Shown piece by piece: positions 1 through 5,397 of a DNA stretch of 8,299 bases (its first letter is position 1; the number at the start of each line of letters is the position of its first letter). The stretch comes from Smithella sp. UBA2180. GTDB lineage: Bacteria; Desulfobacterota; Syntrophia; Syntrophales; Smithellaceae. The translations under genes and the position numbers were made by a program. The stretch covers positions 1 to 8,299 of the forward strand of contig DCVU01000169.1 of NCBI GenBank assembly GCA_002327415.1, in the 5' to 3' direction. The notes beneath the pieces were generated by a model. It was not told the origin of the DNA. It did not search any database and saw nothing but the letters and a program-made list of their open reading frames with translations.

Positions 1-558
1 TTTATAGGAGTTACACGGTACTAGTACCAGAGCCGAGATTCCCGAGCTGACATGAACAACAATACCACCGGCAAAATCGAGAGCACCAAGATTTTTCAGC
101 CAGCCGCCTGTTCCCCAAACCCAATGCGCCAGAGGATCATAAACAAAGGTTGCCCAGAGAATAGTGAAGAGCAGGAATGCAGGAAATTTCACCCTTTCCG
201 CGTAAGCGCCGATAATCAAAGCCGGAGTAATAACGGCAAACATCATTTGAAAGGCCATAAAAACACTGTGCGGAATAGTCGCGGCATAATCCTTATTTGG
301 CAAAGCGCCTACACCGTTCAGTCCTGCCCAATTCAAGTTACCTATTAGTCCGTGAAAATCAGGACCGAAGGCCAGAGAATAACCGAACAGAACCCATTGC
401 AGACTGATTACGCACAAAATAATAAAGCACTGCATTAAAATAGAAAGAACGTTTTTACGGCGAACAAGTCCTCCGTAAAAGAATGCCAATCCCGGCACGG
501 TCATCAGCAATACCAGCGCTGAGGACATCAAAACCCATGCTGTATCTCCCGAGTTCAT
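1..558 (-). CDS. amt: Ammonium transporter, N-terminal part (3' end outside window)
   Basis: This is an integral inner-membrane channel of the Amt/MEP/Rh family that takes up ammonium. The first 186 codons are present and the frame is open to base 1; the family is usually about 400 residues or more. Visible family features are the TM1 block with PGLAFFYGG (22-30), the aromatic gate pair Phe103 and Phe107 (AFQMMF), Trp148 in HWVWG, Asp161 in ALDFAGG, and the first pore histidine His169 in VVHV. These match AmtB Phe103, Phe107, Trp148, Asp160 and His168. About five membrane segments are covered. The ATG at 558 is preceded by a GGAGGT Shine-Dalgarno at 565-570. No cleavable signal peptide is obvious, as the hydrophobic TM1 starts near residue 7. 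A sigma-54 promoter upstream suggests nitrogen control. The last residues before the edge (LVPCNSYK) differ from the usual LGKR-type ending of this helix. Confidence 0.95.
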   Translation of the reverse strand, partial: MNSGDTAWVLMSSALVLLMTVPGLAFFYGGLVRRKNVLSILMQCFIILCVISLQWVLFGYSLAFGPDFHGLIGNLNWAGLNGVGALPNKDYAATIPHSVFMAFQMMFAVITPALIIGAYAERVKFPAFLLFTILWATFVYDPLAHWVWGTGGWLKNLGALDFAGGIVVHVSSGISALVLVPCNSYK

Positions 559-564
559 ATTAAT

Positions 565-570
565 ACCTCC
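565..570 (-). promoter_or_regulatory. Strong Shine-Dalgarno of amt
   Basis: GGAGGT on the minus strand lies 6 nt before the ATG at 558 and fixes the amt start. It sits just after the repeat-containing leader structure. Confidence 0.85.
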
Positions 571-581
571 AAAAAGTTTTT

Positions 582-656
582 TTGTGAGACTCAAATTTTA
601 AAAGTGAAACGCATTAAAATTTGTAAGTCGAACAATCCCGCCAAAGGCGGAGGGTT
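582..656. repeat. 75-bp structured intergenic repeat, copy 1
   Basis: It matches 3302-3376 in 73 of 75 bases in the same orientation, and homology stops sharply at both ends. Internal dyads are CAAATTTTAA (592-601) with TTAAAATTTG (614-623), extended after a TA bulge by GACT (588-591) with AGTC (626-629), and CCGCC (638-642) with GGCGG (646-650). The two differences from copy 2 (602 and 645) both fall in predicted loops. It lies in the amt leader, upstream of the ribosome site. Confidence 0.9.
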
Positions 657-691
657 AAATAACCCAACGCCTGACTGGGGTTATTTAACCC
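652..691. repeat. Perfect 14-bp inverted repeat (hairpin) in the amt leader
   Basis: Bases 652-665 (GGGTTAAATAACCC) are the exact reverse complement of 678-691, with a 12-nt loop. The arm begins inside the last five bases of the 75-bp repeat. Copy 2 of the repeat has only a GGGT/ACCC stem (3372-3375, 3381-3384) at this position. No T run follows on either strand, so it does not look like an intrinsic terminator. Confidence 0.85.
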
Positions 692-711
692 GTGGCTTCG
701 ACTCTTATTAA

Positions 712-727
712 AGCAAGGATAGTGCCA
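712..727 (-). promoter_or_regulatory. Sigma-54 (RpoN) promoter of amt
   Basis: On the minus strand this reads TGGCAC, five bases, TTGCT. The GG (-24) and GC (-12) doublets are separated by exactly 10 nt, and every position of the TGGCAC-N5-TTGCW core is matched. It is oriented toward amt in an intergenic region, and amt-type nitrogen genes are often RpoN/NtrC dependent. The predicted start is near 701. No activator site was found upstream, although 728-780 is very AT-rich, which would suit DNA bending. Confidence 0.85.
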
Positions 728-810
728 AATATGTAATGCTTTAATTATATTGGATAATTTTTATATAAAGTTTTTAAGAGAAACAAGAAAGCGCAACAAG
801 GACGTTGCTT

Positions 811-843
811 AAAAATAGAAATTAAACAATTTTGTAATTTCTA
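811..843 (-). terminator. Possible intrinsic terminator of the pdxS-pdxT-GNAT operon
   Basis: On the minus strand a 9-bp perfect stem (843-835 with 824-816, loop of 10 nt) is followed directly by TTTTT (815-811). It lies about 50 nt past the GNAT stop codon and upstream of the amt promoter, where a terminator is expected. The stem is AT-rich, so it may be weak. A second small hairpin (793-808) follows. Confidence 0.4.
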
Positions 844-893
844 AAGTGATGATGGAGGTTATAAATTCTAATATGTTTCAGGACAATCTAAAT

Positions 894-1667
894 TCAAAGT
901 TTATAAATTTCCGCGCGGCAGTATTCTTTAAAGCCCGCCCGTAGGTAAACCTTAGCTCCCAATGGCGTTGCCTGCAAAATTACATTTTTAAAGCCCGATT
1001 CTTTCGCGGCTTGCATCGTAGCCTGCGTGATTTTCAGGCCGAATCCTTTATTTCTATATGCGGGAAGAGTAGATACATAGTAGATTCCCGCTGAATGCTC
1101 ATGCGTGAAGAGCAGCGAGGTGGCTACAGGCTTTCCATCGCAATAGGCAAGAAAAAGCTTTTGTGGCGATTGCGCGCCAAGGTCGAATGAAGAAACAAAA
1201 GCGCCATACTGTTCTCTGGTGCGTTGGGGCATTTCAAACCCATGGAAAGAGATATCTTCCCAAATAAGCAAATCATTTTTGTCTTTAACCGGAGAAATTT
1301 TTATATTGCCGGAGATTTTTTCTTCTATCTCTGAAGTAGTTAAATCCGCAGCCATGCAAGGCACTTTTTCAATTAAACGCAATCCCGCGTCTTGTAACAG
1401 GCTGTGGGTTTGCGGCGATTGCCCGCGTGGATATATCCACCACCAGAAACGCAGATTTAATTTTTTGTAAATTTCTTTAATGTCCGCGATGGCCCTGGCG
1501 TTATCATTGATTAATGGTTTTTCATTCCATATCCAGTTGATATCGGAAATAGCGACGCCCGTGTTCATTGCCCCGATTGATCCGGCCTTAATAAACGAAA
1601 AATTTAAACTTCCCCAGTAGCGGCAAACGGCAAAAAAATTTTCTTCAATATGTTTGATTAAATCCAT
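894..1667 (-). CDS. GNAT family N-acetyltransferase
   Basis: This is a predicted cytoplasmic acetyl-CoA-dependent acetyltransferase of 257 residues with unknown substrate. The GNAT fold is in the C-terminal half: strand beta-4 at about 194-200 (IYYVSTLPAY), the acetyl-CoA pyrophosphate loop RNKGFG at 205-210, a following helix (211-225), and NVILQATPLGAKVYLRAGF (228-246), the usual motif B with its ...A..Y...GF ending. The N-terminal 120 residues are Trp/Ile-rich (INWIWNEK, FWWWIYP) and resemble the N-terminal half seen in some two-domain GNATs, but lack a clear acetyl-CoA loop. The ATG at 1667 directly abuts the TAA stop of pdxT, with no strong ribosome site, so translation is probably coupled. 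The position suggests co-expression with PLP synthase; a functional link is not shown. Confidence 0.9.
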   Translation of the reverse strand: MDLIKHIEENFFAVCRYWGSLNFSFIKAGSIGAMNTGVAISDINWIWNEKPLINDNARAIADIKEIYKKLNLRFWWWIYPRGQSPQTHSLLQDAGLRLIEKVPCMAADLTTSEIEEKISGNIKISPVKDKNDLLIWEDISFHGFEMPQRTREQYGAFVSSFDLGAQSPQKLFLAYCDGKPVATSLLFTHEHSAGIYYVSTLPAYRNKGFGLKITQATMQAAKESGFKNVILQATPLGAKVYLRAGFKEYCRAEIYKL

Positions 1668-2342
1668 TTAAGCAATGCCGGCATGTTTTGTCCAACTCGA
1701 ACTTTTCCAGAGTGGATCAATACAATTGTGACTATTAGCCGCAGGTTTCAACCCGCATTTAATGGCGAAATACCGGTGCAAGGCAAGGCATCCGGTTAAT
1801 TCCGGATGAAATACCGTTACCAGAATATTTTCACTTTCCGCTGCCGCTATGTAATCATCAATTCTTAAAAGGATATTAACTTCCCTTCCCGCGTCGGTAA
1901 TTTTTGGCGCGCGAATAAAAGTCAACGGCACCGGTTGCGCTGAAACGGCGGGAATAAGCGCTTCGCTGACAAAACTATCGAGTTGGCTGCCGAAGCCGTT
2001 GCGCTCAATTTTTATATCTATCAAATCAAGGCAGGGAGTTTCACCGACAACTTCCCTCGCTAATAAAATTGCTCCCGCGCAGGTGCCCCAGATTTTCATT
2101 CCCTTGCGATGAGCTTCAAGTATGACATTCTTGATTTCGAAAATATTAAGCAATCTGGAAAGGCAGGAACTTTCACCTCCGGGAATGATTAGACCGGCCA
2201 GATCGGCAAAATCAGATGGATGCTTTACTCTTTTATAAGAGACACCTAACTGTTCTAAATGTTCCAGGTGTTCATGCACTCCGCCCTGTAAATCCAGAAC
2301 ACCAATTACGGAAGGTTTGTCGCTTACTAAATGCAATGTCAT
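1668..2342 (-). CDS. pdxT: Pyridoxal 5'-phosphate synthase glutaminase subunit
   Basis: This class I glutamine amidotransferase hydrolyses glutamine and passes ammonia to PdxS in the DXP-independent vitamin B6 pathway. Visible motifs are LQGG..EH (18-25), the oxyanion/substrate loop PGGESS (54-59), the nucleophile Cys88 in GTCAG, RNGFGSQ.DSF (114-124), FIRAP (142-146), and the catalytic His179 and Glu181 in HPEL. At 224 residues it is longer than the usual 185-200: about 10 extra residues precede the first strand and about 27 follow HRYF. FGSQ replaces the common FGRQ. The ATG at 2342 is 6 nt past the pdxS stop with only a weak ribosome site, implying coupling to pdxS. The catalytic triad is intact, so I expect activity. 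Confidence 0.96.
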   Translation of the reverse strand: MTLHLVSDKPSVIGVLDLQGGVHEHLEHLEQLGVSYKRVKHPSDFADLAGLIIPGGESSCLSRLLNIFEIKNVILEAHRKGMKIWGTCAGAILLAREVVGETPCLDLIDIKIERNGFGSQLDSFVSEALIPAVSAQPVPLTFIRAPKITDAGREVNILLRIDDYIAAAESENILVTVFHPELTGCLALHRYFAIKCGLKPAANSHNCIDPLWKSSSWTKHAGIA

Positions 2343-2348
2343 AAAAAA

Positions 2349-3230
2349 TTACCAACCGCGTTTGGCTAATATTTGGTCCGGAGGAATTTGTGATATTTCC
2401 AGACCGGGCATAGCCTCTCCCAGACCCATCGATGCTTCCAATACCTTTTGCGGATCATTGAAATAGGCTGTTGCCTTGACGATAGCTCGTGCCCGAGGAG
2501 CCGGATCGGCAGCTTTGAAAATACCGGAACCGACAAAAACACCGTCGCAGCCCAACTGCATCATTAACGCGGCATCCGCCGGCGTGGCGATACCGCCTGC
2601 CGCAAAATTAACAACAGGAAGTCTTCCCAATTCCTTAATTTTAAGAGCCAGCTCATATGGAATACCATTGTTCTTCGCGAAACCCGTAACCTCTTCAATC
2701 GGCATCTGAGCCAGTTGCCGGATTTCACGGTTCATTGTTCTCATATGGCGGACAGCCTCAACAACATTTCCCGTGCCTGCTTCGCCTTTAGTGCGAATCA
2801 TGGCCGCGCCTTCGGCTATCCGGCGTAGCGCCTCGCCAAGATTGCGCGCCCCGCAAACAAAAGGAATCGAGAATTTTGTCTTATCAATATGGCATTCTTC
2901 ATCAGCCGGAGTAAGAACCTCGCTTTCATCTATATAATCAATGCGCAATGCTTCCAGAATTTGCGCTTCGACAAAATGACCTATACGCGCTTTGGCCATA
3001 ACTGGAATTGTTACGGATTTTTTAATTGCGGCAATCATTGCCGGATCGGACATTCTGGCCACGCCGCCATCTTTTCGTATATCGGCGGGTACGCGCTCCA
3101 GAGCCATAACAGCCACGGCTCCCGCTTCTTCCGCGATTGTTGCCTGTTCAACATTAGTTACATCCATAATGACGCCGCCTTTGAGCATTTGCGCCAGCTG
3201 GACATTCAATTCATACCTTTTTGCATCCAC
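2349..3230 (-). CDS. pdxS: Pyridoxal 5'-phosphate synthase lyase/synthase subunit
   Basis: This (beta/alpha)8-barrel enzyme builds PLP from ribose 5-phosphate (or ribulose 5-phosphate), glyceraldehyde 3-phosphate and ammonia supplied by PdxT; the family forms a dodecamer cage with 12 PdxT subunits. All key elements are present: Asp23 in IMDV, the Schiff-base Lys80 in MAKARIGH, the second catalytic Lys148 in RTKGEAGTG, the phosphate-binding GGI (212-214) and GSGIFK (234-239). The length of 293 residues is typical. Translation starts at GTG 3230, chosen because a perfect AGGAGG (3240-3245) lies 9 nt upstream and the sequence aligns with the family from residue 1. It is the first gene of a pdxS-pdxT-GNAT operon. 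Confidence 0.98.
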   Translation of the reverse strand: MDAKRYELNVQLAQMLKGGVIMDVTNVEQATIAEEAGAVAVMALERVPADIRKDGGVARMSDPAMIAAIKKSVTIPVMAKARIGHFVEAQILEALRIDYIDESEVLTPADEECHIDKTKFSIPFVCGARNLGEALRRIAEGAAMIRTKGEAGTGNVVEAVRHMRTMNREIRQLAQMPIEEVTGFAKNNGIPYELALKIKELGRLPVVNFAAGGIATPADAALMMQLGCDGVFVGSGIFKAADPAPRARAIVKATAYFNDPQKVLEASMGLGEAMPGLEISQIPPDQILAKRGW

Positions 3231-3239
3231 TTTAATTAG

Positions 3240-3245
3240 CCTCCT
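3240..3245 (-). promoter_or_regulatory. Shine-Dalgarno AGGAGG of pdxS
   Basis: A perfect AGGAGG on the minus strand, 9 nt before the GTG at 3230, decides the use of a non-ATG start for pdxS. Confidence 0.85.
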
Positions 3246-3259
3246 GTCTTAATGCAGTT

Positions 3260-3288
3260 ATTATAATACTTCACCGGAGTGTTTCCTA
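3260..3288 (-). promoter_or_regulatory. Candidate sigma-70 promoter of pdxS
   Basis: A perfect -10 TATAAT lies at 3260-3265 on the minus strand, 15 nt upstream of the pdxS ribosome site, predicting a short leader starting near 3253. The -35 at 17-bp spacing (TAGGAA, 3283-3288) is poor, so an activator may be needed. A small dyad, TTCAC (3270-3274) and GTGAA (3289-3293), brackets the -35/spacer region and could be an operator, but it is short enough to occur by chance. Confidence 0.4.
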
Positions 3289-3301
3289 GTGAAAAAAATT
3301 A

Positions 3302-3376
3302 TTGTGAGACTCAAATTTTAACAGTGAAACGCATTAAAATTTGTAAGTCGAACAATCCCGCCAACGGCGGAGGGTT
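3302..3376. repeat. 75-bp structured intergenic repeat, copy 2
   Basis: This copy is 73/75 identical to 582-656 and has the same orientation. It lies between hisF and pdxS, 16 bp past the hisF stop. The same stems are present: CAAATTTTAA/TTAAAATTTG (3312-3321, 3334-3343), and CCGCC/GGCGG (3358-3362, 3366-3370) with loop AAC instead of AAA. On the minus strand a T7 run (3292-3298) follows the AT-rich stem after 13 nt, so it might contribute to termination of hisHF, but the spacing is too long for a classic intrinsic terminator. Confidence 0.9.
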
Positions 3377-3392
3377 TCGTACCCGTGATAAA

Positions 3393-4172
3393 TTACCAGA
3401 GCATTCTCGTTTGTATTTGTTTTTCCTTTAAATATTGCTTGATTTCGGCAATTGTATAGGTGCGGTAATGCACCATGGAAGCGATCAGAGCCGCATCAGC
3501 GTTGCCTTTTGTCAAAACTTCCGCCAGATGTTCCGGTTTTCCGGCGCCTCCGGACGCGATCACCGGAATCCGCACATTTTCTGAAATCAACGCTGTTAAA
3601 GTTAATTCGTAGCCGTTTTGTGTGCCGTCAGCATCAATGGAATTCAGGCAAATTTCACCGGCGCCGAGTCTTTCAGCTTCCTTTGCCCACCAGAGAGCAT
3701 CGATCCCAGTAAATTTTCTCCCCCCGTGGATTACTATTTCATAGCCCGAAGGAATTTTGCCGGATACATCCACTTTTTTTACATCCATTCCCAATACAAT
3801 GCACTGACTACCGAACGCCTTAGCGCCCTGCGTTATAATTTCCGGCTCATTGACAGCCGCGGAATTAACGCTGACTTTTTCCGCTCCGGCCAGAATAACT
3901 TTGCGCATATCTTCCAGATTGCGGATGCCGCCGCCCACGGAAAACGGAATAAAAATCGTTTCCGCCACGCGTCTCACAACATCAATCATGATATCGCGCT
4001 TATCGGATGATGCCGTAATATCATAAAAAACAATTTCATCCGCGCCTTGCTCATAATATTCCCGCGCGGCTTCCACCGGATCGCCGATATCCACGTTGTC
4101 TTTAAACTTAATACCTTTGGTGAGCCTGCCATCGCGCACATCCAGGCATGGGATAATTCTTTTACTAAGCAT
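3393..4172 (-). CDS. hisF: Imidazole glycerol phosphate synthase cyclase subunit
   Basis: With HisH, this (beta/alpha)8-barrel enzyme converts PRFAR plus ammonia into imidazole glycerol phosphate and AICAR, linking histidine and purine synthesis. The two catalytic aspartates are Asp11 (PCLDVRDG) and Asp130 (GMDVK), at the same numbers as in well-studied homologues. Phosphate-binding blocks are SVGGGI (78-83), NSIDADGT (177-184) and IASGGAG (205-211). Length is 259 residues against a usual 250-260. The N-terminal section reads LTKGIKF rather than the common VVKGVNF; LNSID replaces the common LTSMD. The ATG at 4172 overlaps the end of hisH by 8 bp and has a G-rich ribosome site immediately upstream, so the two subunits are probably made in a coupled way. 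Confidence 0.97.
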   Translation of the reverse strand: MLSKRIIPCLDVRDGRLTKGIKFKDNVDIGDPVEAAREYYEQGADEIVFYDITASSDKRDIMIDVVRRVAETIFIPFSVGGGIRNLEDMRKVILAGAEKVSVNSAAVNEPEIITQGAKAFGSQCIVLGMDVKKVDVSGKIPSGYEIVIHGGRKFTGIDALWWAKEAERLGAGEICLNSIDADGTQNGYELTLTALISENVRIPVIASGGAGKPEHLAEVLTKGNADAALIASMVHYRTYTIAEIKQYLKEKQIQTRMLW

Positions 4173-4794
4173 TGCCCCCCCACGCGCAGAAATTCCTCAA
4201 TATCTGTAAGCCGGGACGTCCGCTTTTTTCCGGGTGAAACTGCATGGCCACCAGATTATTGACTGCCAGCACTGAACAAAAATTTATTCCGTAATCTGTA
4301 ATACCTAAAACCGCAGAATCATCAGACGGCGCCGGATAATAGGAATGCACAAAATAAAATTCCGCATCCGGCGAAATATTCTGAAACACGGGATGACTGT
4401 GGTGAAAAGTAACGCTGTTCCAGCCCATGTGCGGAATCTTTAATGCCTGACCACCAGAAGTTAATTTATCCGGGAAACGCTTTGTTGAACCGGCGACAAG
4501 GCCGATGCATTTAGTGTCGTTTTCCTCGGAGTAATCCAGAATAATTTGTGTACCCAGGCAAATGCCTAAAAGAGGCTTGCCGGTTTTGATGTAATTTTTT
4601 AACCATAGATCAATCTTTTTTTCACGCAGATAAGCCATTGCTTCGCCGGCCGCGCCAACACCCGGAAAAATTACATGCGACGCAGCATCGAGTTTTTTAA
4701 TATCATCAGTGATGATAAATTCCTGCCCGATATTTTGCAGTGCTCGTGCCACGCTCGTGATATTTCCGGCGTTATAGTTAATTATCGCTATCAT
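4165..4794 (-). CDS. hisH: Imidazole glycerol phosphate synthase glutaminase subunit
   Basis: This class I glutamine amidotransferase feeds ammonia through the HisF barrel. The nucleophile is Cys79 in GICLGTQ, the catalytic pair is His187 and Glu189 in FHPEKSG, and the oxyanion-strand region is PGVGAAGEAM (44-53); PHMGWN (121-126) and YFVHSYY (147-153) are further HisH signatures. Length is 209 residues, normal for the family. The ATG at 4794 overlaps the stop of the upstream membrane-protein gene as ATGA, and the 3' end overlaps hisF by 8 bp. hisA, which usually lies between hisH and hisF in his operons, is absent here, so the rest of the pathway must be elsewhere. Confidence 0.97.
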   Translation of the reverse strand: MIAIINYNAGNITSVARALQNIGQEFIITDDIKKLDAASHVIFPGVGAAGEAMAYLREKKIDLWLKNYIKTGKPLLGICLGTQIILDYSEENDTKCIGLVAGSTKRFPDKLTSGGQALKIPHMGWNSVTFHHSHPVFQNISPDAEFYFVHSYYPAPSDDSAVLGITDYGINFCSVLAVNNLVAMQFHPEKSGRPGLQILRNFCAWGGNA

Positions 4795-5333
4795 AAACTT
4801 TCTGTCTTTTTAATTCCCAAACGGTTACAGATATTATCTGTTTGTTGCATCTGATCTGGTGTAAAGAAAATATTATATTGCATCAGATCAAATGCTTTGG
4901 GCCACGCTCCTTTATTATTGAAAAATGTAATGGAATTTCCTTCCAGTTGGCCTGAAACATTTTCCGAAGAAACATTCCACTTGTATTCGTCAATATCTTT
5001 CCAAAATTCAGCCATTCCCGGTTCTATAAAAAAGCCTTTTTCCGTGACGATAAAAGTTTTGCCGCTATTTTGATTCATTTTATATAATGTGAAAATAAAA
5101 GCGGCTAAAAAAAGCACAGCCATCGAAACCAGTACAAGCTGTTCATCCGGAGTTTTACCCTTTATTATATGTACAAGGTCCTTATAAAACACCAGCGGAA
5201 GCACAACAATCAAAATAAGGAGAATTTTCGCCAGCCCTCCCCCGCCGGTATAGCGGGAATTAATTCTCAATAATTCCGGCGATAAGCGGATTTCCTCTAT
5301 CTTTAATTGATTTCCCATGTTTTTTGTAAACAT
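4791..5333 (-). CDS. Uncharacterised membrane protein with two TM helices and a cytosolic PH-like tail
   Basis: I do not recognise a named family with certainty. The 180-residue product has a polar start with a Gly run (30-33), TM1 at about 34-50, a short charged loop (51-65), TM2 at about 66-84, then a soluble C-terminal region (90-180). The tail pattern TFIVTEKGFFI...FWKDIDEYKWN (93-120), followed by a hydrophobic strand and a C-terminal helix, resembles small bacterial PH-like or DUF5673/YcxB-type tails; this is a fold-level impression only. The stop overlaps the hisH start as ATGA, so it is translationally coupled to hisH. Two starts are possible, ATG 5333 and ATG 5318; neither has a clear ribosome site. 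The two ATGs lie in opposite arms of a small hairpin (ATGTTT/AAACAT). Confidence 0.75.
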   Translation of the reverse strand: MFTKNMGNQLKIEEIRLSPELLRINSRYTGGGGLAKILLILIVVLPLVFYKDLVHIIKGKTPDEQLVLVSMAVLFLAAFIFTLYKMNQNSGKTFIVTEKGFFIEPGMAEFWKDIDEYKWNVSSENVSGQLEGNSITFFNNKGAWPKAFDLMQYNIFFTPDQMQQTDNICNRLGIKKTESL

Positions 5334-5397
5334 TTAGGCAAAACAGCCTTGACCCTTCACTTAGCAATTTTTATGCTCAATTTACAGCTAATTTTTT

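Larger units (their letters stand above)
560..701 (-). promoter_or_regulatory. Structured 5' leader of amt mRNA (predicted)
   Basis: If transcription starts about 12 nt past the sigma-54 GC doublet, near 701, the amt message has a leader of roughly 142 nt. Read along the RNA it begins TCGAA, which can pair with TTCGA at 628-632. It then forms a 14-bp perfect hairpin (652-691), a CCGCC/GGCGG hairpin with a 3-nt loop (638-650), and an AT-rich 10-bp hairpin (592-623), and ends at the GGAGGT ribosome site (565-570). No known riboswitch class was recognised. The structure is read from complementarity only; a regulatory role is inference. Confidence 0.45.
559..893. other. 335-bp intergenic regulatory region between the GNAT gene and amt
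   Basis: No protein-coding gene is supported here. In the direction of minus-strand transcription it holds an AT-rich hairpin with a T run that probably ends the pdxST operon (811-843), a second short inverted repeat (GCAAC at 793-797, GTTGC at 804-808), an AT-rich stretch, a sigma-54 promoter (712-727), and a structured leader of about 140 nt for amt. The leader contains one copy of the 75-bp repeat and a 14-bp perfect stem. I looked for NtrC-type sites (TGCAC/GTGCA dyads) between 728 and 893 and saw none. Confidence 0.8.

Noticed and set aside
52..348. Open frame of 98 codons on the plus strand
   Set aside because: It lies entirely antisense to the well-supported amt coding sequence and has no recognisable protein features.
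855..945. Plus-strand GGAGG followed by a short ATG frame (start near 874)
   Set aside because: The spacing of about 14 nt is poor, the peptide is only about 23 codons, and it runs antisense into the end of the GNAT gene.
3292..3376. Repeat copy 2 as an intrinsic terminator of hisHF
   Set aside because: The T7 run is separated from the nearest stem by 13 nt, and the same stem in copy 1 sits in the amt leader, where termination would be harmful. A partial role remains possible.
582..3376. The two repeats as a CRISPR-like array
   Set aside because: There are only two copies, 75 bp long and separated by five genes' worth of unrelated coding sequence; there are no spacers and no cas genes.
3393..4794. 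HisH/HisF as the alternative amidotransferase pair of surface-polysaccharide loci
   Set aside because: HisF keeps both catalytic aspartates (11 and 130) and the histidine-pathway style throughout, and no sugar or polysaccharide genes are nearby.
5349..5377. Plus-strand promoter-like TTGACC, 17 bp, TATGCT
   Set aside because: It would drive antisense RNA into the radical SAM gene; the -10 matches only 4 of 6 bases and nothing else supports it. A chance match is likely.
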